From positions 310,001 to 374,000 of the forward strand of contig NZ_JAQQLE010000002.1 of the NCBI RefSeq assembly GCF_028548475.1: a DNA stretch of 64,000 bases, given 5' to 3'. Shown here piece after piece: positions 50,419 through 60,961 of the stretch; within the stretch, counting starts at the first letter, position 1, and every line of letters begins with the position of its first letter. A program made the translations under genes and the position numbers. Below the pieces are notes generated by a model. That model was not told the origin of the DNA. It made no database searches and worked only from the letters and a program-made list of their open reading frames with translations. The DNA comes from Vogesella margarita (GTDB taxonomy: Bacteria > Pseudomonadota > Gammaproteobacteria > Burkholderiales > Chromobacteriaceae).

Positions 50419-50464
50419 ATAATGGTATTGCGCACTTGGGCAATCAGCCGGCGCACCTTAAAAT
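50416..50464. promoter_or_regulatory. Divergent promoters with overlapping -35 elements
   Basis: Forward (tusA-like): TTGGGC (50436-50441), 17-bp spacer, TAAAAT (50459-50464). Reverse (NRDE): TTGCCC (50443-50438), 16-bp spacer, TATATG (50421-50416). The two -35 hexamers share four bases, so the polymerases should compete. Confidence 0.5.
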
Positions 50465-50506
50465 GGACCGCTTCATTGTAACGTGTAATGGCAGGGGATA
50501 GTTTTC

Positions 50507-50737
50507 ATGCAGCCAGATCTTCACCTCGACCTGTCCGGTCTCAATTGTCCGCTGCCGATCCTGCGCGCGAAAAAGGCGCTGGCCGGGCTGACTAGCGGGC
50601 AGGTGCTGTCCGCCATCGCCACCGACCCCGGTGCGCCCAAGGATTTCGAGGCCTTTTGTCGCCAGACCGGCAACGTATTGCTGGAGTCCTCCACCGGCGA
50701 GGATGGCCGCTTCCTGCTGGTTATCCGCCGCAAATAA
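50507..50737 (+). CDS. TusA/SirA-family sulfur carrier protein
   Basis: Small 76-aa protein with the CPxP motif (Cys14 in [14 protein letters not shown]) of the TusA family, which accepts persulfide sulfur for tRNA thiolation and cofactor synthesis. The rest of the fold ([17 protein letters not shown] and the C-terminal FLLVIRR strand) fits. Which of the several TusA-like roles applies cannot be decided. It lies upstream of pyrC. Confidence 0.85.
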   Translation: MQPDLHLDLSGLNCPLPILRAKKALAGLTSGQVLSAIATDPGAPKDFEAFCRQTGNVLLESSTGEDGRFLLVIRRK

Positions 50738-50746
50738 GACACCACC

Positions 50747-50774
50747 GGCGTCGCCACGGCGGCGCCCGCTTTTT
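50747..50774 (+). terminator. Weak terminator-like hairpin between tusA-like and pyrC
   Basis: GGCGTCGCC (50747-50755) can pair with GGCGGCGCC (50758-50766) with one T-G wobble and a very tight loop, followed by CTTTTT. Plausible but not strong. Confidence 0.4.
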
Positions 50775-50793
50775 ATTCCAGAAAGGTTTTGCC

Positions 50794-51825
50794 ATGCAAC
50801 TGACTCTTACCCGCCCCGACGACTGGCACCTGCACATCCGTGATGGCGAGGCGCTGGCGGCGGTGCTGCCGGATACCTGTCGCCAGATGGGCCGCGCCAT
50901 CATCATGCCGAACCTGAAGCCGCCGGTGACCACCGTGGCGCAGGCCGCCGCCTACCGTGAGCGCATCCTGGCCGCGCGTCCGGCCGGCAGCAACTTCGAG
51001 CCGCTGATGACGCTGTACCTGACCGAAACCACCACCGCGGATGAAGTGCGCAAGGCCAGGGAAAGCGGTTTTGTGCACGGCATCAAACTGTACCCGGCCG
51101 GCGCCACCACCAACTCCGACGCCGGCGTGCGCGACGTGAACAACGCGATGGCGGCGCTGGAAGCGATGGCCGAAGTCGGCATGCCGCTACTGGTGCACGG
51201 CGAAGTGACCGACCCTGCCGTGGACGTGTTCGACCGCGAGGCAGTGTTCATCGACACCGTGTTCGAGCCGCTGATGGCGCGCTTGCCGCAACTGCGCGTG
51301 GTGTTCGAGCACATCACCACGCAACAGGCGGCGGAGTACGTCGCCGGCGCTGCGGCCAACGTTGCCGCCACCATCACCGCCCATCACCTGCTGATGAACC
51401 GCAACGCGCTGTTCACCGGCGGCATCCGTCCGCACCACTACTGCCTGCCGGTGCTCAAGCGCGAACGGCACCGCGAGGCGCTGCTCAAGGCGGCGACCAG
51501 CGGCAGCGACAAGTTCTTCCTCGGCACCGACAGCGCGCCGCACGCGCGCCACACCAAGGAAAACGCCTGCGGCTGCGCCGGCATGTACACCGCCAATGCC
51601 GCGATCGAGCTGTATGCCGAGGCGTTCGAGGCGGCCGGCGCGCTGGACAAGCTGGAGGCGTTCGCCAGCTTCAACGGCCCGGCGTTCTACGGTCTGCCGC
51701 GTAACGGCGACACCATCACCCTGGTGAAGGAAAGCTGGCAGGTGCCGGCGGAAATCGTCTACGGCAACGACACGCTGGTGCCGCTGCGCGCCGGCGAGCA
51801 TGTGCATTGGAAATGCCTGGCATGA
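50794..51825 (+). CDS. pyrC: Dihydroorotase PyrC (class II)
   Basis: Zinc amidohydrolase closing carbamoyl-aspartate to dihydroorotate in pyrimidine synthesis. It has 343 aa. The metal ligands are visible: His12 and His14 (WHLHIRDG), the carboxylated Lys98 ([10 protein letters not shown]), then His residues in LVHGE and EHITT and the Asp in [10 protein letters not shown] 50794 has AAAGG 8 nt upstream. The stop codon lies within a perfect inverted repeat (51819-51839). Confidence 0.96.
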   Translation: MQLTLTRPDDWHLHIRDGEALAAVLPDTCRQMGRAIIMPNLKPPVTTVAQAAAYRERILAARPAGSNFEPLMTLYLTETTTADEVRKARESGFVHGIKLYPAGATTNSDAGVRDVNNAMAALEAMAEVGMPLLVHGEVTDPAVDVFDREAVFIDTVFEPLMARLPQLRVVFEHITTQQAAEYVAGAAANVAATITAHHLLMNRNALFTGGIRPHHYCLPVLKRERHREALLKAATSGSDKFFLGTDSAPHARHTKENACGCAGMYTANAAIELYAEAFEAAGALDKLEAFASFNGPAFYGLPRNGDTITLVKESWQVPAEIVYGNDTLVPLRAGEHVHWKCLA

Positions 51826-51839
51826 GTATGACTCATGCC
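51819..51839. repeat. Inverted repeat over the pyrC stop codon
   Basis: GGCATGAGT and ACTCATGCC form a perfect 9-bp stem with an ATG loop. There is no T-run directly after; a weaker hairpin with T-run (GCGTG/CACGC, then TTTTT, 51871-51895) follows and may be the real terminator. Confidence 0.5.
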
Positions 51840-51928
51840 TTGGCATAAATTTGGTGCAATTGTTCTAGTTGCGTGAAAAAAATGCCACGCTTTTTGTTTG
51901 TCTTGGTGGCTAATTCGTGTTTTTGTGC

Positions 51929-51957
51929 TTGTGACGCACTTTATGGCTGGGCATAAT
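51929..51957 (+). promoter_or_regulatory. Candidate promoter of the opp operon
   Basis: TTGTGA (51929-51934), a 17-bp spacer and CATAAT (51952-51957), giving a leader of roughly 80 nt before oppA. Confidence 0.55.
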
Positions 51958-51992
51958 TGCCCCGCCTTTGCGTGTTGTATCCATATCGTGCG

Positions 51993-52017
51993 GAGGGCCA
52001 GCCTTGGGTTGGCCCTC
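51993..52017 (+). promoter_or_regulatory. Hairpin in the oppA leader
   Basis: GAGGGCCA (51993-52000) pairs perfectly with TGGCCCTC (52010-52017) around a 9-nt loop, 25 nt upstream of the oppA start and just before its ribosome-binding site. Possible 5' stabiliser or translation control. Confidence 0.45.
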
Positions 52018-52042
52018 GTCGTTTCAAGGAGAGCAGGAGAAT

Positions 52043-53662
52043 ATGAAAAAAACCATGACAATCAGTGTGTTGGCAGCGTCCGTTGCCCTGGGCCTGGGCG
52101 TATCCGGCGCCGCGTTTGCCGCCAAGGTACCGGCCGGCACGCCGCTGGCGGCCAAGCAGGAAATCGTGCGCAACAACGGTTCCGAGGCGGAATCGCTGGA
52201 TCCGGCCATCGCCGAATCGGTGGGTGCCAACAACCTCGTCCGCGACCTGTTCGAAGGCCTGACCGCCACCGACAACGAAGGCAAGGTCGTGCCGGGTGTG
52301 GCCGAATCCTGGAAGCAGAAAGATCCGACCACCTGGGTATTCACCCTGCGCAAGAACGCGAAGTGGTCGGATGGCAGCACCGTGACCGCCGATGATTTTG
52401 TCTATGGTATTCGTCGTTTCCTTGATCCGAAGACTGCCTCCACCTACGCCACCACCTACGGCGCTTTCCTGCTCAACGGCGTGGAAGCTGCCGAAGGCAA
52501 GAAGCCGGTCGCCGATGTCGGCGTCAAGGCGCTGGACAAGTTCACCCTCGAAATCAAGACCCCGTACCCGGTGGCCTTCCTGCCGGAAGTGGTGTCCAAC
52601 GGCCAGCTGGGCCCGGTACCGAAAGCGGCCGTCGACAAGTTTGGCAAGGACTGGGTCAAGCCGGGCAATATGGTCAGCAACGGCGCCTTCGTGCTGAAGG
52701 AGTGGCAGGTTAACAGCAAGGTGGTGCTGGCCAAGAACCCGCAGTACTGGGACAACAAGAACGTGCAGCTGACCCGCGTCACCTACCTGCCGATCGAAGA
52801 CGGTTTTGCCGACGTGAAGATGTTCCTGTCCGGCGAGAACGACTGGGTGTACCAGCTGCCGCCAGGCACCTACGAGAAGTACAAGGCCGAGCTGCCGAAA
52901 GACATCCGCAACGCGCCGATGCTGGGCCTGCGTTACTACGGCCTGAACCACAAGGACCCGGTGATGAAGGACGTGCGCGTGCGCAAGGCGCTGAGCATGG
53001 TCATCGACCGTGACATCCTCGCCACCAAGATCACCGCCGACGGCCAGGTACCGGCCTACAGCGCCATCGTGCGCGGCACCAGCGGCGCCGACGTGACCAG
53101 CTACGACTGGGCCAAGTGGCCGATGGCGCAGCGCGTGGCCGAAGCCAAGAAGCTGCTGGCCGCCGCCGGCGTGAAGCCGGGCAGCAAGATCAAGTTCAGC
53201 TACAACACCAGTGAATACCACAAGAAGATGGCGATCTTCGCGGCCTCGGAGTGGAAGAGCAAGCTGGGTCTCAATACCGAGCTGGAAAACATGGAGTTCA
53301 AGGTACTGCTGAAGAAGCGCCATGACGGCGACTACCAGATCGGCCGCAACGGCTGGGTAGCCGACTACAACGACGCCAGCACCTTCCTGACCCTGGTGCA
53401 GTGCGGCTCCGAGCAGAACGACAACTTCAACTGCAATCCGAAGGCCGAAGCGCTGATCAAGCAGGGCAACCTGGCGCAGAACCCGGCCCAGCGCAAGCAG
53501 CTGCTGACCCAGGCCACCAAGATGATCATGGACGACTACCCGATGATCCCGCTCTTGCAGTACACCGTACCGCGCCTGGTGAAATCCTACGTCGGCGGCT
53601 ACACCACCAGGAATCCGATGGACCGCTACCGCAGCAAGGACCTGTACATCATCAAGCACTAA
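52043..53662 (+). CDS. oppA: Periplasmic oligopeptide-binding protein
   Basis: Family 5 solute-binding protein of the peptide ABC importer. From ATG 52043 it has 539 aa, with a signal peptide (cleavage near AAFAAKV) and OppA/MppA-type segments: SEAESLDPAIAES, WVFTLRKNAKWSDGS, RNGWVADYNDASTFL. The start follows GCAGGAGA. It is separated from oppB by 188 bp that contain a long hairpin, a common way to keep the binding protein more abundant than the permease. Peptide range unknown. Confidence 0.94.
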   Translation: MKKTMTISVLAASVALGLGVSGAAFAAKVPAGTPLAAKQEIVRNNGSEAESLDPAIAESVGANNLVRDLFEGLTATDNEGKVVPGVAESWKQKDPTTWVFTLRKNAKWSDGSTVTADDFVYGIRRFLDPKTASTYATTYGAFLLNGVEAAEGKKPVADVGVKALDKFTLEIKTPYPVAFLPEVVSNGQLGPVPKAAVDKFGKDWVKPGNMVSNGAFVLKEWQVNSKVVLAKNPQYWDNKNVQLTRVTYLPIEDGFADVKMFLSGENDWVYQLPPGTYEKYKAELPKDIRNAPMLGLRYYGLNHKDPVMKDVRVRKALSMVIDRDILATKITADGQVPAYSAIVRGTSGADVTSYDWAKWPMAQRVAEAKKLLAAAGVKPGSKIKFSYNTSEYHKKMAIFAASEWKSKLGLNTELENMEFKVLLKKRHDGDYQIGRNGWVADYNDASTFLTLVQCGSEQNDNFNCNPKAEALIKQGNLAQNPAQRKQLLTQATKMIMDDYPMIPLLQYTVPRLVKSYVGGYTTRNPMDRYRSKDLYIIKH

Positions 53663-53705
53663 GCTGAGCTGATGGCAGTCTGACGGGGCTTGCCCCTGAT
53701 GTGCG

Positions 53706-53743
53706 CAGACCGGGTGTGCTCCGTGACGGAGCCACCCGGTCTG
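53706..53743 (+). repeat. Long oppA-oppB intercistronic hairpin
   Basis: CAGACCGGGT (53706-53715) pairs perfectly with ACCCGGTCTG (53734-53743), with an inner GCTCC/GGAGC stem. Only a short GTTTG follows, so it is probably a 3' stabiliser of oppA mRNA with partial termination. Confidence 0.65.
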
Positions 53744-53850
53744 GTTTGAAGCGATGGCGATTGCTGCACTGCCGCGATCCGCGGCGCTGCTGCCGCTTGC
53801 CCACCCGCATTGCTGCAATGCAAAGCGCTATCTGTCCCTGGAGTACTCCC

Positions 53851-54771
53851 ATGTGGTCTTACGCTTTACGACGCGTGCTGATGACGATCCCCACGTTGCT
53901 GCTCGTCATCACCGTCTGTTACCTGATGCTGCACGCCACCCCCGGTGGCCCGTTTGACACCGAACGCAAGGTTTCCGCGGCGGTGATGGCCAACCTGCAG
54001 GCCAAGTACCATCTGGACCTGCCGCTGTGGCAACAATACCTGCTCTACCTCAAGAGCCTGCTGCAAGGCGATCTCGGGGCCTCTTTCCGCTACGCCGACT
54101 GGAGCGTCAACGAGCTGGTGGGCAATGCGCTGCCGGTGTCGCTGGCCATCGGCGGCGGCTCCCTGCTAATTTCGGTGTTTATCGGTGTGGCGCTGGGCAT
54201 CGTCGCCGCGCTGCGCCAGAACAGCCTGATCGACTACTTCGTGATGCTGGTCGGCAACCTCGGCAGCGCCTTCCCCTCGTTCGTGATCGGCCCGGTGCTG
54301 ATCCTGCTGTTCGCCATCTGGCTGAGCGTGCTGCCAGCCGGCGGCTGGAACGACTTCGACCCGCGCTACATGGTGCTGCCGATCGCACTGCTGACCTTCA
54401 TCAACGTGTCCACCATCGGCCGCGTGATGCGCGGCAGCCTGATTGAGGTGCTGAACAGCAACTTCATCCGCACCGCGCGCGCCAAGGGCCTGCCTCTGCG
54501 GACCATCGTGTTCCGCCACGCGCTGAAACCGGCGCTGATGCCGGTGGTGTCGGTGCTCGGCCCGCTGGCGATCTCGTCGATCACCTCGGCGGTGGTCACC
54601 GAGTCGGTGTTTTCCCTGCCGGGGCTGGGCAAGCTGATCATCAACGGCGCCTCCAACCGCGACTACACGCTGGTGCTGGGGCTGGTGGTACTGGTGACCG
54701 TGTTCGCGGTGATTCTCAATCTGCTGGTTGACCTCGCCTACGCGTATCTCGACCCGAAAATCCGCTACTGA
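53851..54771 (+). CDS. oppB: Oligopeptide ABC transporter permease OppB
   Basis: Inner-membrane permease of 306 aa with six helices. The N-terminal MWSYALRRVLMTIPTLLLV and the EAA loop (RTARAKGLPLRTIVFRHAL) that contacts the ATPases are typical. ATG 53851 has GGAG 7 nt upstream; the frame is open upstream through the hairpin but has no family homology there. It is followed 14 nt later by oppC. Confidence 0.95.
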   Translation: MWSYALRRVLMTIPTLLLVITVCYLMLHATPGGPFDTERKVSAAVMANLQAKYHLDLPLWQQYLLYLKSLLQGDLGASFRYADWSVNELVGNALPVSLAIGGGSLLISVFIGVALGIVAALRQNSLIDYFVMLVGNLGSAFPSFVIGPVLILLFAIWLSVLPAGGWNDFDPRYMVLPIALLTFINVSTIGRVMRGSLIEVLNSNFIRTARAKGLPLRTIVFRHALKPALMPVVSVLGPLAISSITSAVVTESVFSLPGLGKLIINGASNRDYTLVLGLVVLVTVFAVILNLLVDLAYAYLDPKIRY

Positions 54772-54785
54772 GCGAGGGCTTGCAC

Positions 54786-55703
54786 ATGCTGTTCAGAAGT
54801 AAACAAAAGGCCATGGCCGAGGCCATGGCGGCCAACCTGAGCATGGCCGCGGTCGAAGGCCGCAGCCCGTGGGCCGATGCCCGCGAACGCTTCCTGCGTA
54901 ACAAGGCGGCCGTGGTCAGCCTGATCCTGCTGGTGCTGGTGGTGCTGGCCTGTGTTTTCGGGCCGATGCTGCTGCCGCACAGCTACGAGGACACCGACTG
55001 GGATGCGATGGCGATGGCGCCGACCTGGCACAACCTGCACCTGTTCGGCACCGACGACCTCGGCCGCGACCTCTTGGTGCGCACCCTGATCGGCGGCCGC
55101 ATCTCGCTGATGGTCGGCCTGTTGGCCACCATCGCCTCGGTCACCATCGGCATCGTGTGGGGCGCCACCGCCGGCTTCCTCGGCGGCAAGGTCGACACCG
55201 TGATGATGCGTATCGTCGACATGATGTACGCGGTGCCCTACCTGCTGATCGCCATCCTGATGGTGACCCTGCTCGGTCGCGAGTTCTACCTGGTGGTGCT
55301 CACCATCACCGTGTTCTCGTGGATGGACATGGCGCGCGTGGTGCGCGGCCAGACGCTGTCGGTGAAGTCGAAGGAGTTCGTCGAGGCGGCGCGCGCCATC
55401 GGCGTGTCCACCGGCAGCATCATCTTCCGCCACGTGGTACCCAACCTGCTGGGCATCGTGGTGATCTACACCACGGTGACGGTGCCGGGCGTGATCCTTA
55501 CCGAATCGGTGCTGTCCTTCCTCGGCCTTGGCGTGCAGGAGCCGATGACCAGCTGGGGCGTACTGATCGAAGACGGCACCGGGGTGATGGAAACCACACC
55601 GTGGATGCTGCTGTTCCCTGCGGCCATGCTGTCGCTCACCCTGTACTGCGCCAACTATATCGGCGACGGCATGCGTGACGCGCTGGACCCGAAAGACCGA
55701 TAA
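54786..55703 (+). CDS. oppC: Oligopeptide ABC transporter permease OppC
   Basis: Second permease subunit, 305 aa. It has the extended N-terminal cytoplasmic helix of OppC (SPWADARERFLRNKAAVVSL), six membrane helices, LFGTDDLGRDLLVR and the EAA loop EAARAIGVSTGSIIFRHV. ATG 54786 has GAGGG 7 nt upstream. A near 12-mer (GCGGCCAACCT, 54829-54839) lies in its N-terminal codons. Inner membrane. Confidence 0.95.
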   Translation: MLFRSKQKAMAEAMAANLSMAAVEGRSPWADARERFLRNKAAVVSLILLVLVVLACVFGPMLLPHSYEDTDWDAMAMAPTWHNLHLFGTDDLGRDLLVRTLIGGRISLMVGLLATIASVTIGIVWGATAGFLGGKVDTVMMRIVDMMYAVPYLLIAILMVTLLGREFYLVVLTITVFSWMDMARVVRGQTLSVKSKEFVEAARAIGVSTGSIIFRHVVPNLLGIVVIYTTVTVPGVILTESVLSFLGLGVQEPMTSWGVLIEDGTGVMETTPWMLLFPAAMLSLTLYCANYIGDGMRDALDPKDR

Positions 55704-55715
55704 GAGGAGAACGGC

Positions 55716-56709
<994 letters not shown>

Positions 56710-56717
<8 letters not shown>

Positions 56718-57696
56718 CAAGAAACTGATTCTCTCGGTGCGCGACGTCAAGGTGCACTTCAAGGTCAAGGGCGGCAACGACTGGCCGTGGACGCCGAAGA
56801 AAACGCTGAAGGCGGTCGATGGCGTCAGCTTCGACCTGTACGAAGGCGAGACGCTGGGCGTGGTCGGCGAGTCCGGCTGCGGCAAGTCGACGCTGGCGCG
56901 CTCCATCCTCAACCTGATCCCGGCCACCGCCGGCGAGATCGTGTGGATGGGCCGTGATCTGCGGCAGGGCACGGAGAAGGACTGGCTGGCGGTGCGCCGC
57001 GACATCCAGATGATCTTCCAGGACCCGCTGGCCTCGCTCAATCCGCGCATGACCATCGCCCAGATCATCGGCGAGCCGCTGCGCGTGCACCGCCCGGAGC
57101 TGTCGTCCGACGAGGTGATGAAGCGCGTGCGCGCGATGATGGTCAAGGTCGGCCTGCGCGAGCAGATGATCAACCGCTACCCGCACGAGTTCTCCGGCGG
57201 CCAGTGCCAGCGCATCGGCATCGCCCGCGCGCTGATCCTGGAGCCGAAACTGATCATCTGCGACGAGCCGGTGTCGGCGCTGGATGTGTCCATCCAGGCG
57301 CAGATCATCAACCTGCTGAAGGAGTTGCAGCGCGAGATGGGCCTGGCGCTGATCTTCATCGCCCACGACCTGGCGGTGGTGAAGCACATCTCCGACCGCA
57401 TCCTGGTGATGTACCTCGGCCGCGAGATGGAGCTGGCGGAGAAGCACGCGCTGTACGACCTGCCATCGCACCCGTACACCCGCGCACTGCTGTCGGCGAT
57501 CCCGATTCCGGACCCGAAACTGGAGCGCAGCAAGCAGATCCAGATCCTGCAGGGCGACCTGCCCAGCCCGATCAACCCGCCGTCCGGCTGCGTGTTCCGT
57601 ACCCGCTGCCCGCTGGCGGAGGCGCAGTGCGCCGGCGAACGCCCGGCATTGCGCCGCCTGAGCGCCGACACCCAGTCGTCCTGCCTGCTGGCCTGA
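56710..57696 (+). CDS. oppF: Oligopeptide ABC transporter ATPase OppF
   Basis: Second ABC ATPase, 328 aa. Walker A GESGCGKST, signature FSGGQCQRIGIARAL, Walker B IICDEPVSALD, and the C-terminal CVFRTRCPLAEAQC extension. It is the last gene of oppABCDF. A paired 12-mer hairpin starts 2 nt after its stop, with a terminator beyond. Confidence 0.95.
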
Positions 57697-57699
57697 GGC

Positions 57700-57711
57700 A
57701 AGGTTGGCCGC
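57700..57711 (+). repeat. Dispersed 12-mer, copy 18
   Basis: Left arm of the perfect inverted pair after oppF. Confidence 0.95.
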
Positions 57712-57717
57712 AAGCCT

Positions 57718-57729
57718 GCGGCCAACCTT
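57718..57729 (-). repeat. Dispersed 12-mer, copy 19
   Basis: Right arm of the perfect inverted pair after oppF. Confidence 0.95.
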
Positions 57730-57738
57730 GTCGACACC

Positions 57739-57773
57739 GCCCTGTCACCGCGCAAACGGTGGCAGGGCTTTTT
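57739..57773 (+). terminator. Terminator of the opp operon
   Basis: GCCCTGTCACC (57739-57749) pairs with GGTGGCAGGGC (57758-57768) with one wobble, then TTTTT. Confidence 0.8.
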
Positions 57774-57843
57774 CATGGCTGACGCGCAGGCCGGGCTGCG
57801 CTGCTTACGGTGGCGGGCGGGCCTGTCCTGTGCAGCAGGCGGC

Positions 57844-57855
57844 AAGGTTGGCCGC
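57844..57855 (+). repeat. Dispersed 12-mer, copy 20
   Basis: Exact copy in the oppF-secA gap. Confidence 0.95.
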
Positions 57856-57931
57856 AAGGCCTGCCGGTGGTGCCACTATCCGGCGCGGTCGTGACCGGGC
57901 GGGCACCGCCAGCGTTATCACGCTGCGCACT

Positions 57932-57943
57932 GCGGCCAACCTT
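57932..57943 (-). repeat. Dispersed 12-mer, copy 21
   Basis: Exact copy in the oppF-secA gap, opposite in orientation to copy 20. Confidence 0.95.
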
Positions 57944-57983
57944 GCTGCGTGTGTACTGACCGCCCGCGCCGGCGCGGCACCAT

Positions 57984-58018
57984 GAAAAACGCCGCCGTGA
58001 CCGAGGTCACGGCGGCGT
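57984..58018 (-). terminator. Terminator of secA
   Basis: A perfect 13-bp stem (57989-58001 with 58006-58018) around CGAG; on the minus strand it is followed by TTTTT (57988-57984). Confidence 0.9.
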
Positions 58019-58039
58019 GGTGAGGGCGTTTGCTACGGA

Positions 58040-60748
58040 TCAGCTCAGCTGGCCATGGCACTGCTTGTAGCGCTTGCCGCTGCCGCACGGGCAGGCGTCG
58101 TTGCGGCCGACGCGCAGACCCTGCGCCGCCAGCGCGGCGGCGGAGAACGGGTTGTCGTCGCCGGAGACCGCGGACGGCAGCTCGTCGTGGTGCAGCTCCA
58201 TGCCGGACACCTGATGCGGGGCAACCGCCTCGACGTCGGCTTCGCTGCGCACCTGCACCGTCATCAGCACGCCGACCACGCTGCGCTTGATGCGGTCCAG
58301 CATACCTGCGAACAGCTCGAACGCCTCGCGCTTATACTCCTGCTTCGGGTTCTTCTGCGCGTAGCCGCGCAGGTGGATGCCCTGACGCAGGTGGTCCATG
58401 GCAGCGAGGTGTTCGCGCCAGTTGTTGTCCAGCATCTGCAGCACCAGACCGTGCTCGAACTGGCGCATCGCCTCTTCGCCGGCCTGCTCGACCTTGTCCT
58501 GGTAGGCGGCCGCAGCCAGCTCCAGGATGCGTTGCTTGATGTCCGGAATGTCCAGCGTCGGCTGTTCCTGGATCCACTGCGCCACCGGCGCGGCGAGCAG
58601 GAATTCGCTTTCCAGTGCCTTTTCCAGGCCCGGCAGGTCCCACTGTTCTTCCAGCGATTCCGGCGGCAGGTGCTGGTCGACGAGGTCGGACAGTACGTCG
58701 TCGCGCATGTTGGCGACGATGGCGGACACGTCCTGGTCTTCCAGGATTTCGTTGCGCTGCTGGTAGATCACCTTGCGCTGGTCGTTGGCGACGTCGTCGT
58801 ACTCCAGCAGTTGCTTGCGGATGTCGAAGTTGCGGCCTTCCACCTTGCGCTGTGCGTTCTCGATGGAGCGGGTCACCCAGGTGTGCTCGATCGCCTCGCC
58901 GTCCGGCATCTTCAGCTTGTCCATGATCATCGCCACGCGCTCGCCGGCGAAGATGCGCAGCAGCGGGTCTTCCAGCGACAGGTAGAAGCGGCTGGAGCCG
59001 GGGTCGCCCTGGCGGCCGGCACGGCCGCGCAGCTGGTTGTCGATACGGCGCGATTCGTGGCGTTCGGTGCCGATGATGTGCAAACCGCCGGCGGCCAGCA
59101 CCTGTTCGTGGCGCTGTTTCCAGTCGGCGCGGATGGCGTCGATGCGCGCGGCCTTGTCGGCGTCGGACAGCGACTCGTCGGCTTCCACGGCCTTGATTTC
59201 CGGTTCCGGATTGCCGCCGAGCACGATGTCGGTACCGCGGCCGGCCATGTTGGTGGCGACGGTGATCACGCCGGGGCGGCCGGCCTGCACAATGATGTCG
59301 GCTTCACGCGCGTGTTCCTTGGCGTTCAGCACGTTGTGGGTGAGGCCGGCGTCGCTAAGCAGCTTGGCAACGATTTCCGAGTTTTCGATGCTGGTGGTGC
59401 CGACCAGCACCGGCTGGCCGCGCTGCTGGCAGTCGCGGATGTCGGCGAGGATGGCCGCGTACTTTTCGCGGCTGGAGCGGTAGATCTTGTCCTGGCTGTC
59501 GATACGCACCATCGGGCGGTTGGTCGGGATCACCACCGTCTCCAGGCCGTAGATGCTCTGGAATTCGAAGGCCTCGGTGTCGGCGGTACCGGTCATGCCG
59601 GACAGCTTGCCGTACAGGCGGAAGTAGTTCTGGAAGGTGATCGAGGCCAGCGTCTGGTTCTCGCGGTTGATCTGCACGCCTTCCTTGGCTTCCACCGCCT
59701 GGTGCAGGCCGTCGGACCAGCGGCGGCCGGACATCAGGCGGCCGGTGAATTCGTCGACGATGATCACCTCGCCGTCCTGCACCACGTAGTGCTGGTCGCG
59801 CATGAACAGCGCGTGCGCCTTCAGCGCGGCGCCCAGGTGGTGCATCAGCGAGATGTTGGCCGCCGAGTACAGGCTGTCGCCCTCCTGCAGCAGGCCCATC
59901 TCGGCCATGATCTGTTCCGCGCGCTCGTGGCCTGCTTCGGACAAGAGCACGCTGTGCGCCTTCTCGTCGACCCAGTAGTCGCCGTCGCCGTCTTCGGTTT
60001 CCTGCTTCTGCAGGCGCGGCGGCACCTGGTTGATCAGCTGGTACATGGCGACGTTGTCATCGGCCGGGCCGGAGATGATCAGCGGTGTGCGCGCCTCGTC
60101 GATCAGGATGGAGTCCACCTCGTCGACCACGGCGAAGTTGAGCTTGCGCTGCACCTTCTCGCCCAGCGAGAACACCATGTTGTCGCGCAGGTAGTCGAAG
60201 CCGAATTCGTTGTTGGTGCCGTAGGTGATGTCGCTGCCGTAGGCGGCCTTCTTGGCGTCGTGCGGCATCTGGCTGAGGTTGACGCCGACCGACAGGCCGA
60301 GGAAGTTGTACAGCTTGGCCATGATGCCGGCGTCGCGGCTGGCCAGGTAGTCGTTGACGGTGATCACGTGCACGCCGTTACCGGACAGCGCATTCAGGTA
60401 CACCGGCAGGGTGCCGACCAGGGTCTTGCCCTCGCCGGTACGCATCTCGGCGATCTTGCCCTGGTGCAGCACCATGCCGCCGATCAGCTGCACGTCGAAG
60501 TGGCGCATGTTCAGCACGCGGCGCGACGCTTCGCGGCAGACGGCGAACGCCTCCGGCAGCAGCGCGTCCAGCGTTTCGCCCTTGGCATGACGCTCCCGGA
60601 ATTCGGTGGTCTTGGCCGCCAGCGCTGCGTCGGACAGCGCGGTCATGGTGCTTTCCATGGCGTTGATGCGCGCCACAACCTGTCGGTATTCCTTCAGCAG
60701 GCGTTCGTTGCGGCTGCCGAATACTTTCTTAAGGAGCGTCGAAATCAT
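58040..60748 (-). CDS. secA: Preprotein translocase ATPase SecA
   Basis: Motor that drives unfolded preproteins through SecYEG. It has 902 aa from ATG 60748. Walker A MRTGEGKT occupies residues 102-109, the same numbers as in E. coli; [15 protein letters not shown] is Walker B; the second helicase domain contains [20 protein letters not shown]. The C-terminal zinc finger (Cys886, Cys888, Cys897, His898) that binds SecB is intact. The frame is open 18 codons further upstream but those lack homology. No SecM-like gene precedes it; the upstream neighbour is the divergent dciA-like gene. Confidence 0.97.
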   Translation of the reverse strand: MISTLLKKVFGSRNERLLKEYRQVVARINAMESTMTALSDAALAAKTTEFRERHAKGETLDALLPEAFAVCREASRRVLNMRHFDVQLIGGMVLHQGKIAEMRTGEGKTLVGTLPVYLNALSGNGVHVITVNDYLASRDAGIMAKLYNFLGLSVGVNLSQMPHDAKKAAYGSDITYGTNNEFGFDYLRDNMVFSLGEKVQRKLNFAVVDEVDSILIDEARTPLIISGPADDNVAMYQLINQVPPRLQKQETEDGDGDYWVDEKAHSVLLSEAGHERAEQIMAEMGLLQEGDSLYSAANISLMHHLGAALKAHALFMRDQHYVVQDGEVIIVDEFTGRLMSGRRWSDGLHQAVEAKEGVQINRENQTLASITFQNYFRLYGKLSGMTGTADTEAFEFQSIYGLETVVIPTNRPMVRIDSQDKIYRSSREKYAAILADIRDCQQRGQPVLVGTTSIENSEIVAKLLSDAGLTHNVLNAKEHAREADIIVQAGRPGVITVATNMAGRGTDIVLGGNPEPEIKAVEADESLSDADKAARIDAIRADWKQRHEQVLAAGGLHIIGTERHESRRIDNQLRGRAGRQGDPGSSRFYLSLEDPLLRIFAGERVAMIMDKLKMPDGEAIEHTWVTRSIENAQRKVEGRNFDIRKQLLEYDDVANDQRKVIYQQRNEILEDQDVSAIVANMRDDVLSDLVDQHLPPESLEEQWDLPGLEKALESEFLLAAPVAQWIQEQPTLDIPDIKQRILELAAAAYQDKVEQAGEEAMRQFEHGLVLQMLDNNWREHLAAMDHLRQGIHLRGYAQKNPKQEYKREAFELFAGMLDRIKRSVVGVLMTVQVRSEADVEAVAPHQVSGMELHHDELPSAVSGDDNPFSAAALAAQGLRVGRNDACPCGSGKRYKQCHGQLS

Positions 60749-60873
60749 TGTCTGAACATCCAGCGGCCAGCGGGCCGAAAAAAATGGCTTAAAGTGTAGC
60801 ACACGAACAAGCGGGATAGATGGGGCCGATTCTGAGCGGAATCAAGATGCATGGCGATGAATTGCCGGCCCTT

Positions 60874-60885
60874 GCGGCCAACCTT
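60874..60885 (-). repeat. Dispersed 12-mer, copy 22
   Basis: Exact copy between the divergent secA and dciA-like genes. Confidence 0.95.
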
Positions 60886-60961
60886 GCGCCCGCTGCGGAT
60901 GACGGGGCGGGCGGGGCGGTTTGGCGCTAAACTGCGCTTATCCCTTTTGTCCGATCCGATC

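Larger units (their letters stand above)
57699..57730. repeat. Inverted pair of exact 12-mers after oppF
   Basis: CAAGGTTGGCCGCA (57699-57712) and its exact reverse complement (57717-57730) flank an AGCC loop: a perfect 14-bp stem. No T-run follows. Confidence 0.9.
57697..58039. other. Noncoding stretch between oppF and secA
   Basis: About 343 bp without a gene. It holds four exact 12-mer copies (two as an inverted pair), the oppF terminator and the secA terminator: the densest concentration of the motif in the window. Confidence 0.85.

Noticed and set aside
58055-60799. A 914-codon open frame on the plus strand opposite secA
   Set aside because: It mirrors secA in GC-rich DNA, lacks recognisable motifs and is rich in His/Asp/Val repeats typical of antisense shadows.
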